64,000 nucleotides of DNA from Hysterangium stoloniferum (taxonomy: Eukaryota; Basidiomycota; Agaricomycetes; Hysterangiales; Hysterangiaceae): assembly GCA_015178975.1 (NCBI GenBank), contig WHVD01000044.1, positions 372,001 through 436,000 on the forward strand, given 5' to 3'. The position numbers were made by a program, and so were the translations under genes. The notes below the pieces were generated by a model. The model ran no database searches. It saw only the letters and a program-made list of their open reading frames with translations, and had not been told where the DNA came from. Shown here in pieces: positions 44,313-56,393 of this stretch (position 1 is the first letter of the stretch; each line of letters starts with the position of its first letter).

Positions 44313-46847
44313 ATGCTTACTAGTAGACTCTGCTGGCCGATCATCCTTTCCGTCCTTTTGGTGTTCCTCAATTCATACTCGGTCAATGCTGTTACAATCT
44401 ACACACAAGTGACATTCGCAGACGGTAGCGTTCCCACTGCAACAGCATCTTCACCAACCCCTACTCATGCAGCATATGATTCAACCGTCCTTACTCCGCC
44501 CCCTGTTCCAAATCCAAACATTCCCACAAACTACGTCTTGCAGTTGCTCAGTGGTGGCATGGACGGATTGAGTATTCCGCAGACTGGTTCATTTGTGGGG
44601 TTTAGCGTCGAACTGTCAGTCGCTGATCAAGTTTGTGAGTATATGCGCTTCTGTACTCAGCGTTCCTGGGTGCTATGCTAAGTAATACTTCCGCCTGCTC
44701 CCAAAGTTGGCAAAAATGGGTAAGGACCGCGCTATCACGATCTTCGATTTTCTCTTTCTTATATGTTTAGTACACATATTCAACCCGTTCTTCTCAATCT
44801 GTTGGCCAATATCCAACGGAGGGCTGGAAGCGTTCAACTACGGGTTGGAGGTAACACACAGGAGCGAGCAGTTTTCTTTCCTGAAGGACTAGCCAATAAG
44901 TCCACGATATTGAAGGACAAGTCTAATTTGAAGAATCCGGTACGTGATTACGGCTTCCTAGATCACACTATAAGAATTTTGAGGTGTAATTTCGGTAGAC
45001 CGATACTCCGACTATTCAAGTGGGAATCGATTTACTGTATGCATTTGCGAATATATCATCCCACATCAATGCTGGATGGTATATTGGTATGCCATTTAAT
45101 GATACTCTTAACCCCCGGCTCGGTATTGCGGAGTATAGCCAGCGAATTCTCGGAAAGCATTTGTTGGGAGTGCAAGCTGGCAATGAACCTGACCTCTACG
45201 CATCTGTAAGCGATGCCTTTTCATATCAGGTTGTTTTCCAATTGACTGGGCACCTTTCATTCAGCATGGCGGCCGTCCAAAAGATTATAGCGTTACCGAC
45301 TATTTCCAGGATTTTCGTCGGATAATAGACGCAATAGGAAGCAATCCTAACCTCCAGGGCGATAACATCCTAGCTGGACCTAGTATCTGTTGCAATTATA
45401 ATCTTTCGCAGCTTCTCGACGCGGGTTACTCAGATTACCTTCATAACCTTGCTGTTTTAACTGTGGAACAGTAAGTATCATGATAAACTCTGTACGTCGA
45501 CGAGTGTGTACTGAATATTGTCATTAGTTGTGAGTACCTGTGACTTGGGTACGACACTGATGGGACTATCTAAATAATTTAACTTTAGATCCCGATAATA
45601 ATTGCAATGTGCGTATTTGATACTTTCCCGCAACAATAATTTCTATCTTGACAGTTAAAATAGATAGGCAAGAATATAAAGACACCTCAAGCTATATTCC
45701 AGAACTATCTTACACACGATTCAATCGTAAACACAGTCGCACCATACATGGGTGACGCTCGCAAAGCAGCCTCGGTCCAAAAGCCACTCGTCATGATGGA
45801 GACTAATACCGCATCATGTGGAGGCTTCCCCGGAATTTCAGATAGCTTTGGTGCTGCGTTATGGGGTATCGATTATGCCCTCCAGCTGGCGTATGCTAAC
45901 TTTAGCGCCGCATTCATACACATTGGTGGGCAGGATGTATACTATAATGTACGTGAAAAATCCCGTAACAACACGTTGATTTGACACGACCTTTCCAACA
46001 GCCATTTACGCCCCCTCCGACAAAGGATGCAAAGCGAGGAAAACAATGGACGATTGGGCCCATGTACTATGCCTCGTTAATCATAGCAGAAACGTTTGGT
46101 ATTACGGGGGCCGCACAGGTTATCGACCTTAAGGCGAATGGCGGTAACACCTTCACCCCAGCATATGCTGTCTACGAGAACGGAATTCCCATGCGCGTAG
46201 CTTTGTTCAATTATATCACGGATCCGTCCGGCGCAAGCAGCTACACCGCCCGGATCGCGATAGGCGGAAACGACGTCGGTCAACCCAACGCATCTCCCGC
46301 ATTGGTAACAGTGAGATACTTTGTCGCACCTTCTGTCTCATCCAAACACAACTTTTTATGGGGAAACCAAGTGAGTTTTTGTCATCATCCCTTGAAAGTA
46401 TTACTATTTTATACCACATCCCCTTTGTAGACATTCGGAGGTATGATGGAGTCCGACGGAATGCTGAAAAGACCCCAAGAGACTGTCACCGTCCAATGCG
46501 GTTCTGATAATTTTTGTCCGATAGATGTGCCAGCCCCGGGTTTGGCACTCGTTTTCCTGGCACCACAAGCCCAAGACGAATCGTCTGGCAACGATTTAGT
46601 CACATTTGCGACGACCGCAACGTCGGATATGCTCAGAAACACGGCGACCATCCCAGCGTCGGTTTTGGCGACGTCGAACGGATACGGCGGGCGGAATCAT
46701 CAGGTAGGGAGCACCAGTCCTGGAAGCAACGGCGCTTTGGGCATGCAGCATGCGGTTTCTGGCGCGCTCGTGTGTATGGCAGTGGGAGTGGTCACGGTGG
46801 TTATTGGCAGGGTCTCGGGCGGTGGCTACCATGGATTATGGATGTGA
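44313..46847 (+). CDS. Glycoside hydrolase family 79, copy 1
   Basis: Ten exons: 44313-44634, 44707-44719, 44771-44939, 44999-45205, 45265-45470, 45528-45529, 45589-45608, 45664-45948, 46002-46370, 46431-46847. They sum to 2010 nt (669 residues). A signal peptide (WPIILSVLLVFLNSYSVNA) precedes VTIYTQV. The catalytic acid/base Glu lies in QAGNEPDLY and the nucleophile Glu probably in METNTASCGGFPG. A C-terminal beta domain follows, and a hydrophobic tail (SGALVCMAVGVVTVVIGRV) suggests a GPI anchor. The family includes beta-glucuronidases that trim glucuronic acid from proteoglycans or arabinogalactan, so a wall-bound secreted enzyme is likely. Exon 2 is 13 nt and exon 6 is only 2 nt (TT). Confidence 0.88.
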
Positions 46848-47912
46848 CTGTTGTATTTTTTTTTCTTGTATGATTGGGACACATGTTGGGGATCACAGTC
46901 GTTAGCCACGGACTCAAGATAGTATGATGATAATTACCTACACACTGTAACAAGCAACGACACATAATGATGGTGTTTTATTGTGAGTTTCTCCCAATTA
47001 ATGTCTTCCAACTTGACTTTCATCATCAATATCAGCCAACCATCCGACTTCGATTTGACACAAAATACGGTATTCAGAACTTCAGGAACTCAAACATGAT
47101 TAAGAGCTTATAAAAAAAAAAGAGTATCTACGACAAATTATGGTAATACATAATATAATATTTTCGAGCCACGACTCGTCACTGCCACTCATCATCCGAT
47201 CTGGTTGCAACTTCGATCATCTTCCATTCCAGGGAGGCAGATTACTCATAAAAGATATATAAATTTGTAATTTGTAATTTGTAATAAGTTACAAGACCAT
47301 ATTATATCCTGAAAAGCAGCCGGGGGAGGTGGGGGGCGGCACATCTCTTCAGCGGGCGGCCGCCACTCATAACCGTCTGTTTTGTGGAGATTGTGGAGTT
47401 ACCTGTAATTATAGGTGGGATCCAGTGCAATGGCGGAGAGCGTTTATTGCTGTGGCCAGACTGTCGGGAGCACGTAGCACATGCATGAGTGTGTGAGCTA
47501 GGTTAATTTTTTCACACAGTGGTGCTGAGCTGCGAGACTGGTGATGCGGTGTTGTGAGTTAAAATTTTTCATTATCAGTGTAGTTACAGCTATACGCCTT
47601 TCCGCAGTTGGCAAATCAACCCCATCCTCGCATCGCTCGTTGTTATAGGTCATAAGTATTACATTACGACTCATTTTAGGCTCGAAGGAGCGGTCTGAAA
47701 AAAGAATACACACTTATAGCATTTCTAAATCTATAAATAATACTGTCACAAATTATGATATGAACTAACTGCCATGCGTATAAAGAACCGATCATCTGCT
47801 CTCACGCAAGACACCTTGGGAACGAACACCCCTCGCAAACGCTTAAAATGGCCCCCAATTATCGAGGTTCTTTGTATCCTGCGTAGCAGTCATTTTAATC
47901 TGCGTGGTCAAG
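46848..47912. other. Intergenic region between GH79 copy 1 and the S9 peptidase
   Basis: No supportable gene. It includes a poly-A/T-rich part (47100-47300) and a G-rich run GGGGGAGGTGGGGGGCGG near 47322 that could form a quadruplex. Confidence 0.5.
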
Positions 47913-50429
47913 ATGGCATTTACCATTGAAAATATCGCGTCAGCCGTAAAGCTCGGGGGAGTGGTACTTTCCCCAGATGGTAGCAAGTTGGTCTACGATG
48001 TCGGCCCTGGGCTGAAGAGCGGTTCGTCCTTTCAATTGACAACAATTATCTTGCTTAATTTATCCGGCAGGCGAGCATGCCACTTCTGCGCTGTGGTACT
48101 CGAAAGACCTCACGAAAGCAGATGGCGCGAAGCAGCTAACGTCAGGTCTGTTCAACGACAGGGGTGCACAGTGGCATCCAAACTCTGAGAGCATTTTCTT
48201 CTTGAGCGATAGACACAAACAGGGTGGTCCTAGCCAGATATATAAGTACTCAATGGATGGTCCTGGAGAGCCGGCTCTTTTGAATGACGCTTTCAAGGAA
48301 AAAAAGTGCGAGGAAAGTGGCTTGTTTTACCCTCCTGCATACTCCAGACAGTTTATGTTATGACTTCGTAGGTCAAGGAGTTCCAAGTTTCACCAAATGG
48401 AAATTATATTGCCTTTCGTTCTGCTGATGAGCCCACTGCCGAAGAAGAGGAGAAGGAGAAGGAGAAAGATGACGCGAAAGTTTTTGGCGAGAAGAAAGGT
48501 AAACACGTTGAACAGTCCGAAGTGATTGTGACTGACTCCGTCATAGGTTTTGTGCGACTTCGGCTCTACACGGTCAGCACAGGCCAAGTGAGGACACTAG
48601 TCGATGATCAAAACGTAGAAACCATTACATGGAGTCCTGATTCGAAAGTTTGTTCTCATTTTATATATAAATAACTCATGCAGAGAACCAACGTCAGAGT
48701 TTGGCTTATATGGCTTCAGTCCGGCCTGATTTTGAGGGATTGGACTATGAACCAACATCATTCCATACCATATCCATACTACCTACGGTCACCGAATCTC
48801 GTCGCATTAAGGAATTCAAGAATTCTCTCATATTACGCACTATATGGATTTCTGATGAATATTCCGAGGTGTACACCCTGCAACCCTTCGATCCCACCCA
48901 GCTCATTGACGCCACAGCCGTTCATAGACTCTCACTCGATACCTCATCTGGGGACGCTTCCAATAAGCACTTCTACGCGGGAGAAACAGAGGATGCCGCC
49001 GGTATAACAAATATAGGATCAAATGATGAATTTTCAGTCCCAATCGCTGCTGGGGTAAACACGCGCGTGGATATTCTAAACCGAGATGGGAAGGTGTTCA
49101 CGCTTGTAGATGCGAAGAATCGATGGGGTTTCAGTGCCTACGATGTTAAAAAAGTCGGCAATGATTATGTTGTCGCCTGTGTGCGTAGTTCCGGTCCAGA
49201 CAATGAAACACCCAATGTTTGGGTAGGGAAGAGTACTGGGAAACACATGGTACGATTCTGTGTCATGCCTCAATGAGTAAATGAATAATTGTCAGGGACA
49301 GGTTGATCTCAACACAAAGGTATCATCACATTATGACTGGTTAAAAGAACACAAGCTTGGCCCTGTAGAGATTTTTGAATGGACGGGAACGGACGGAGTC
49401 CAGCTGAATGGGTTTGCATGGTTCCCTCCGAACGTTGATCCCTCCAACATAAAGAAGCCATTGCCGACGATTTTATATATTCACGGAGGGCCGTATTAGT
49501 AGGTCCTACAGTACCTTTGAGCCTCTTTTCTAATATAGTGATAGTCGTGATACCCCAAAGTTTGAATTGGGCATATACGACGGCGGCTGGACGGCTTTAC
49601 TCGCAGAGAGAGGGTATCTCGTCCTAACACCGAATTATAGAGGAAGTGCGCCGATGGTACTGTTCTATCCAAGATTAAAGGTTGATTATTTTGGTTAATG
49701 TAGGTTCTGGTCGAGGATCTGTATTTGCAAGAGCAGCGTATCACGGAATGGGGACTATCGAGTGGTCGGACGTGGACGGCATGGTCGATGAGGCAGTGAA
49801 ACGTGGTCTGGCAGACAAAGACAAGGTGAGTTCAAGAGACGGCCCTCAAGTTCGAACCATTGATCAAGCGCAGTTGGCTATTGGCGGATGGAGCCAAGGG
49901 GGTTTTTTGACTGCGTGGGGTGTAAGCCAAACTAAATACAAATACAAATGTGGCATTATGGGCGCTGGCGTGAGTGACTGGGGAAAGATGGCGATTGAGA
50001 GTGACTTGCCAGGATTCGAGGTGGGATTTCTACCAATCAATACGTTTTTGCTGAAATCGGGATGTTTTCAAGAACGAACTTGGAAGCGCAGCGCCGTGGC
50101 TCGGAGCTGATGCGAGATTGGCTGGCGATCCTATCCGTCATATCAAAGACATCGAGACAGCTGTCCTCATCCTTCATGGTGAGAAAGATGTTCGTGTTCC
50201 TGTCAGTCAGGGGATAGGATTCCACAGAGGTCTCCGGCGTATGAGCAAGTTCCCTGAAAGGCATACTCTGGTGGTATATCCACGGGAAGGACATGGGTAA
50301 GGCTTCCTCGACTGGTGCAATATTTTATTCATTGATTAATTATATAATGAATAAAGATTCGAGGAGCGGAAACACGGGGAAGATCTCCTTCGACGAATTA
50401 TCGCACACTATGATGCATGGTTGAAATAA
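47913..50429 (+). CDS. S9-type serine peptidase (dipeptidyl/acylaminoacyl peptidase-like), one base out of frame
   Basis: Exons run 47913-48021, 48071-48305, 48372-48498, 48547-48647, 48686-49249, 49296-49498, 49539-49645, 49704-49825, 49874-50020, 50073-50296 and 50357-50429. An N-terminal beta-propeller has repeats such as VVLSPDGSKLVYDV, AQWHPNSESIFFLSD and FQVSPNGNYIAF. A C-terminal alpha/beta hydrolase has LYIHGGP (oxyanion), GGWSQGG (Ser), HGEKDVRVP (Asp) and YPREGHGF (His). There is no signal peptide, so it is probably cytosolic. It probably removes N-terminal acylated residues or dipeptides. The exons sum to 2012 nt, one short of a multiple of three. The slip lies at the exon 2/3 junction beside a run of seven A (48299-48305). 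The cause is either a sequence error or a real frameshift. Confidence 0.85.
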
Positions 50430-51038
50430 TTGAGGTAGTGGTTAAAGTTAGCTACTGTTCGTCATTCTGGAACTCAAGTTGCTCGGAAAGCTACATGTCG
50501 AAATCTTTTTATGTGCAATATCAAGACCACTATTTATGTATGAGACTAATACAGTTGTCTACTCTCACAAGTGCGTGCTGGTGCAAGTACATATTTATTA
50601 ATCTGATTCAATACGGCTTTAATCTCCTTATCAGCGGATCACATACCTTCTCACGAAAGGACCAGATGAATCCTTCGTGAATAGGTTATGTTGCAATTGA
50701 GTGTACGTATTAATCGGTATCGACTAACAAAAACGAGGTAAAGGTGTTAAATTTATAACTACGGCTCCGCAGGCAGGAGAGAAGCACGACTCGTCATATC
50801 CTTGGAGCACACCGTCTATCGTAATTTCAACACATTCTGGCAAGCTTGAACATATCCGATGCATTGAGCTGTGTCAGCGGCAAAAAATAAATGATGGATG
50901 CCGTGTCACTGTCACAAGATCATAATAGGACGTCGAAACACTAAACACTCCTAAACAACGCTTGCCTCTCACTATCCTTCCCCCCTGCCCATAGTTACGT
51001 TCGGTCTCGTCGATATTCTCGATACTCTTTGGCCTTAG
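50430..51038. promoter_or_regulatory. Upstream region of GH79 copy 2
   Basis: No gene. The last 80 bp are pyrimidine-rich (CCTCTCACTATCCTTCCCCC, then TCTCGTCGATATTCTCGATAC), a usual pattern just before fungal start codons. A comparable CT-rich block lies at 44220-44290 before copy 1. Confidence 0.45.
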
Positions 51039-53520
51039 ATGCAGGTCGTCCTCTCCCTCCTCTCATTGTATTTTGCGGCCTCTCCCGTCTATGCTTCTGT
51101 TACAATCTACACTCAAGTACCATTGGGAACAGCAACTGGATCATCTATATCCCCAGCTGGAACAGACACAACTCATGCAGCTTTTGACCCGACAGTTCTC
51201 AATCCGCCCGCGCTTCCCAGCCCTCCGATACCAACCACTTACGTCCTGCAACTTACCAGTGGCGGTGCGAACAACCTAAGTATCCAACAGCCTGGTAATT
51301 TCCTAGGATTTAGCGTCGAATTGTCCGTCGCAGACCAAATATGTACGTTTTTTTCGTGGTACCGTGTCCTCTAATAAGCCCTTTGTCTCATCTATCTTTG
51401 CACAGTTGGTAAAAATGGGTGATTACAGTCATATGTGTACCGTCTTTTGAGTCTAAGAATGTGACATATTAGAACACACATCCAACCAGTCCTCTTGAAC
51501 TTGTTGGCAAACGTTGAACGCCGTGCAGGTAGTGTGCAGTTGCGTGTTGGTGGTAACACCCAGGAAAAGGCCGTTTTCTTCCCAGAAGGGCTGCCTGGTG
51601 AGGCGACAATCCTGAAGGACAAATCGCAGATAACGAATCCAGTGTGTTGTCGTTATGGATGCTTCACACTATTGGCTATGAACTGATATCGCAATAGACT
51701 CAAACCCCTACTATCCAAGTTGGCATAGACTTGCTTTATGCCATGTCCAATATCACATCCCTCGTCAACGCAGTGTGGTATATGGGTGTACCATTCAACG
51801 ACTCTGCTAATCCGCGCCTCGCTATTGCACAATACAGCGAGCGGATTCTTGGGACGAGTTTAAAAGGCCTTCAAGTAGGAAACGAACCGGATTTGTATGC
51901 AGATGTACGTAGATGTGCTGAACGGCTTCCGATGTCTGACTTTTCTTTTTCCAGCATGGCGTTCGACCCCAACCATATGGTCCTCCAGAATATGTCGCTG
52001 AATTCGGTACAATGCTCGGTATAATTGGAAATGACTCCAATATCATAAACAAAACAAACATTATCGCGCCAAGTACCTGCTGTAATTATGGAGTTAACGA
52101 GGTTCTTGCTGCCGGCTTCCAACAATTCATCCCACAACTCGGATATTTGGCTGTTGAACAGTGGGTGATTCTTCACGTCTTCGAGCTCTCCGTATGCTAA
52201 CACGTCGTCTAGCTGTGAGTGAATTAAATCATGATATAATCCTGAGTATACTCATGGCGATATGAAGACCCCGACAACAATTGTGGAGTCCGTTTTATTT
52301 TCTGGATAGTTCTTTGGTGGTAGATACTAAACTATGTTTCACAACAGCTTGGCAATGTCACAGTCGACCTACAGAGTGAATTCCCAAAGTATCTGTCCCA
52401 CGCTGCCGTGGTAGCCATGGTACAGCCATTTGTAAATGTTGCTAACCAGGCTGTTGCTTTTCAAAAGCCGTTGTTAATGACAGAGACAAATACTGCGTCG
52501 TGTGGAGGGTTCCCTGGTATCTCAGATACTTTCGGTGCAGGTCTTTGGGGTATCGACTATGCGCTGCAGTTGGCATACGGTAACTTCAGCGGCGCTATGA
52601 TGCACATGGGTGGTCAGAATGTGTACTACAATGTAGGACAACTTTTTAATTTAGCGACTTTCTTGATGAATTTACACATGCCTTACAGCCTTTCACTCCA
52701 CCTCCTACTAATGATGCCAAGCATGGCAAGCAATGGACTATCGGTCCCATATACTATTCGACCCTGATTGTCGCAGAAGTCCTCGGTAGTTCGAACACAT
52801 CCCAAGTAGTAGATCTCTTTGCAAACGGTAACACTGACTCCACGCCCGCCTATGCCATCTACGAGAACGGAACCCCGGTTCGGGTGGCCTTGTTCAACTA
52901 CAACACTGACCCCAGCGGGGCGACCAACTATACAGCTCAGATTGCGATTGGCGGAAGCGGTGTCAATCAGCCGAATGCGTCCCCATCCCAGGTGACCGTT
53001 CGCTATTTCACGGCACCTTCTGTTAGTACCAAAACCAATCTCCTGTGGGCGAATCAGGTAGGGGTACCCTTTAGTTGTTCAAATCATGTCTTCGGCTGAA
53101 GCGTTTGACCAGACATTCGGTGGTGTCATGGAATCCGATGGCACATTCCAGGGCACACAGGAAACTGTCACCATACAGTGTGATACCACAAATAACATCT
53201 GTCCTGTCAACGTCCCCGCCCCTGGTTTCGCACTCGTATTCTTGACACCCGAGGCCCAGGCAGCATCGTCAGGCGGCCAAGCTGCCGTTGTCACGTTCGC
53301 AACCACTGCCACCACTGGTATATACCGCAACACGGCGACGATCCCACCTGGCGTTCTCGCGACCTCGAATGGTCATGGTGGATTGAACAACCAGGTTGGA
53401 AGCACTAGCTTTGGGAGTACCAATGGTGCATTGAATCTACTGCATGCCCTGCCAGGGATATTGTCACTGCTCTGCATGGCGATAGGTGCGGCAATGATCG
53501 GGCGGAGCCTTGTGCAGTGA
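51039..53520 (+). CDS. Glycoside hydrolase family 79, copy 2
   Basis: Ten exons: 51039-51342, 51406-51418, 51473-51641, 51698-51904, 51955-52160, 52213-52214, 52268-52287, 52348-52632, 52689-53057, 53113-53520. They total 1983 nt (660 residues). Exons 2-9 have exactly the same lengths as in copy 1 (13, 169, 207, 206, 2, 20, 285, 369). A signal peptide precedes SVTIYTQV. Acid/base Glu is in QVGNEPDLY, and the nucleophile candidate is in MTETNTASCGGFPG. The hydrophobic C terminus (LLHALPGILSLLCMAIGAA) suggests a GPI anchor. The 2-nt exon (CT) joins GAACA to ACCCC, giving the His-Tyr-Pro of VEHYPDNNC. It is probably secreted and wall-anchored, acting on glucuronyl side chains; the substrate is not determinable here. 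Confidence 0.9.
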
Positions 53521-54012
53521 GTGAGTGGATGTTTGCAATGAAGCGCGCAGTTGGACCGCGCAAGCACATCGGACTCGATGGACGATTTCTCTTGTTGCAC
53601 CTATTGCATAGATCATATATACCTAAATCGATCTATATCCTTAATCATAAGACAATCTCTGTATTTAGTTCATCGAAATATTCGGGATACATAACACACT
53701 TTGGAATTGGAAATACTGGCGTGTGGATAGGAGGATTGAATAATTGAGTTTGTTTTGTACCTGGTGGAGCAGTGTATCTTGAATTTGTCAGGGCCCAGGG
53801 ACTATCCGGCCTGTGGCCTAGGTACTAATACGAGCCTGAGGTGATAAAATCACATTAAAAGCCTTTTTAGCCATCAATGGGATATAGCATCGATATCTTG
53901 TGGGCGATGGCCGCCTTGCTCAGCCTTAAGTGCAAAAAAATTCTCGATCAAATAACGGTAATTTCCCTGATTGCGACTATTTATCCCTTGCCGGAACGCA
54001 TAGACCTCTTCA
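53521..54012. other. Intergenic region
   Basis: No gene recognised. Short ORFs of 60-76 codons lack features. Confidence 0.4.
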
Positions 54013-54874
54013 TTGCAATATGCTGACTGGAAAGAACATCAGATTCCCCTCCGAGTTGCTGTCGATGCAGGACGGTACAATAATGAATCCTCGTCAGAAG
54101 TCGGCATGGTGATGCAGGTAATAGTGACCTCAAACAAAGCGAAGTACACATGGTTGCTTCCCGACGAAATGGACGTTGCGCTGAATGGAATCACCCGCAA
54201 GTTTGCACGATTAAAAAAAGGCAAAGGAGGGTACAAATAACGTCGTCTATGGGGTTGGCAGTAATGGCTGGCCGAAGGGCGAAGGAACTGAAGGAGCCGT
54301 TGGCAATACTTATGAATACTTTGTTCAGAGAGGGGAATTGATCCAGGAGGCCCCTTTGACCACGAAGGTCAGTGCTCCTCGTAAGATGATTGTGTCAACA
54401 CAACACCTGAAGACACTCCACTTCTCACAGGTCGGCCCGCTCCTCCGATGGTGGAGAGAAGACTCAGATAATCATTATTGGCCCACCATGAAGGATTTGG
54501 GCGCGACGAATTTTCAGATGGACGAACTCTTGAAGTCTGACGAAAACAACAAGGACCGCGATGCGTGTTTGAACGCAATAGATGAGGCGGCGAAGACGAC
54601 TGTAACAGCCATGTGGAGCAAAGAAACGCGAGTATATGGATCCAAACCAGGCGATGGATTCTTCGACAGAAACATCTCCGAGGCTAGGCTAATAAATGGG
54701 GCTAGTGCACGAGAGAACGCTAAGGTTTCTGTGAGTTTATTTTATCCCATGACCTTGATGAATTTAATCCAATACAAGCCTTGCCAGCGAGCGCAGGAGT
54801 TCGACCGAGTCAAAACCAAACTTGTGGCGAAATTACTCCATGATTGGGTGGATAAGTCATGTCCAACGAAATGA
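54013..54874 (+). CDS. Hypothetical protein, incomplete model
   Basis: The plus strand carries overlapping open stretches that look like one coding region: WKEHQIPLRVAVDAGRYNNE, then GVGSNGWPKGEGTEGAVGNT after a shift near 54235, then SQVGPLLRWWREDSDNHYWP to a stop at 54874. Composition and the codon-like third-position pattern suggest coding. I do not recognise the family, and the 5' end and splice sites are not fixed. A probable intron starts at GTGAGTTTATTTTATCC (about 54731). It could also be a decayed gene. Confidence 0.4.
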
Positions 54875-55380
54875 AAAGGACACCATGATAAGATTTTCTG
54901 AGTTTCTCCCTTTTTTGCTCTATCCTCTTCTTCGTATTTCGTTGGGTATTCGTCTCGGTTTCTACACCTAATATATGCATGCGTGCCAATTCACTAAAAC
55001 ACCAGTAGTGGCCCGATGTGTAGCACGAACTGTGTCGATCTGTACGCTAGTGCATGGAGCGAGTTCAATCAGAGCAAAAGTGAAAGTAAACCCAGTTGAA
55101 GACTCGGACTTCCCCAACATAGGGGCCTACGGTAATTCTCCGACTGATCGAATATTCGAACCAGTGCAAAACTTCTTCAAAATAGCAGTGAGTGCAAGTT
55201 TTTGTTAGCTCACTTGTAGCATGTGACACGTGCATACGGCCATACAATTGAGTGAGAGAGGTGTGCAGAATCAAGTGGAAGCCTCATGGCAGAGTGTCAT
55301 GGTCAAGCTTAAGCTGCCACTAACTGCCCATATTTCCCCCATAGCCTCCTACAGCCGTCAGCACATTTTTATTGTACCCC
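54875..55380. other. Intergenic region before the RING genes
   Basis: CT-rich leader-like DNA near 54900 and one unrecognised 77-codon ORF. No supportable gene. Confidence 0.4.
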
Positions 55381-56393
55381 ATGCCGCTTATTATTGATCC
55401 ATCTTCCACCTGTGATATCTGCACGGAGAACTTCACCTCCAGTCGAGAGTGTTGTTGTACGCCCTGTGGTATGTACTAAACTCTTATGCGTCACCTGTTC
55501 CTACACTCTTCTCCTAATTATGCAAAGAACTTGCGCATGATTCTCACATCCTGGTCATTCAGGACACGTGTTCTGTCGCGAATGTCTGAATCAGCTCGAG
55601 CAAATATCCTGTCCAATATGTCGGGCATCTTTATGGAACTGCCCGGAATCCACACAGCCCATTCGCAAAATCTATATTGAGATTCCCGATTCTAATTCTG
55701 AGACCGTTCGTCGATGCAGGAGTCTTGAAAAATGGCTCGTCGATAAGACATCGGAGGATCGCCTAAGTCTGCGGCAGGTCGAAAGACTGGCGATCAATGT
55801 CAGTGTATTTAGGGATGTCAACGGGTCCTCCAATGTGGGTGCTTATCATTTCTGCTATTGGATTCCCACTTAGCCTTCTTCATGCGCCAGATGCAGTCCA
55901 ATGGCTGGTTGACCATCACCCACGCGCTGCTCATTAAACTTGCGGTATCGATGCTTCAGGGGCATGATCAAAAAATACTCTTCGCCGCAGTCACTTCAAG
56001 CGACGATGACGATGGGCAGTCTAAAAGAAATTGTTTTTTAAAAAGAGGCGTCCGGTACGTCAATCAAATAGTGAGGGCGAATTGTAATCAACACAAGACG
56101 GAGAGAGAAAAGAACGGGAGGTATGTCCTTCCAGCACTTCGTGAACATGCTGCTAATAAATAAACCTTTGTGTCGTGCGCAATTCCTCATTACCACAATA
56201 CAACAGTGCTTTGCTTCGCCGACATAGTCAAGAGAAAACGAAGAAATACCCTGAAAAGATCTCTCAGGCTGAAGAGGTCCTTGCTGCCCGCCCGAAAATG
56301 GTAAACCGCGCATCGTCCTCTCAAAGCTCTTATCCTCTGCCAAGGTATAGCCCTGTCACAAAATCTACTCGCAGGAGAGATCGACTGAGCTAA
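55381..56393 (+). CDS. RING-finger protein 1
   Basis: Exons 55381-55468, 55563-55834, 55897-56120 and 56207-56393 give 256 residues in frame. The N-terminal C3HC4 RING starts at Cys 11 with CDICTENF, then CTPCGHVFCRECL and CPICR, so the zinc ligands are complete. The remainder is helical and charged. It carries RRCRSLEKWLVDKTSEDRLS and an Asp-rich patch and ends in a basic, Ser-rich tail. RING domains of this type usually recruit an E2 for ubiquitin transfer; the target is unknown. It is paralogous to the next gene, with matching intron positions. Confidence 0.85.

Noticed and set aside
45528..45529. A simple alternative to the 2-nt exon, joining 45470 directly to 45589
   Set aside because: It gives an in-frame stop four codons later and loses the His-Tyr; the paralog shows the same flanking splice sites around its own two bases.
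46514..46873. 119-codon ORF in a second frame
   Set aside because: Shadow of the last GH79 exon; the GH79 frame has the family sequence and fits the exon arithmetic.
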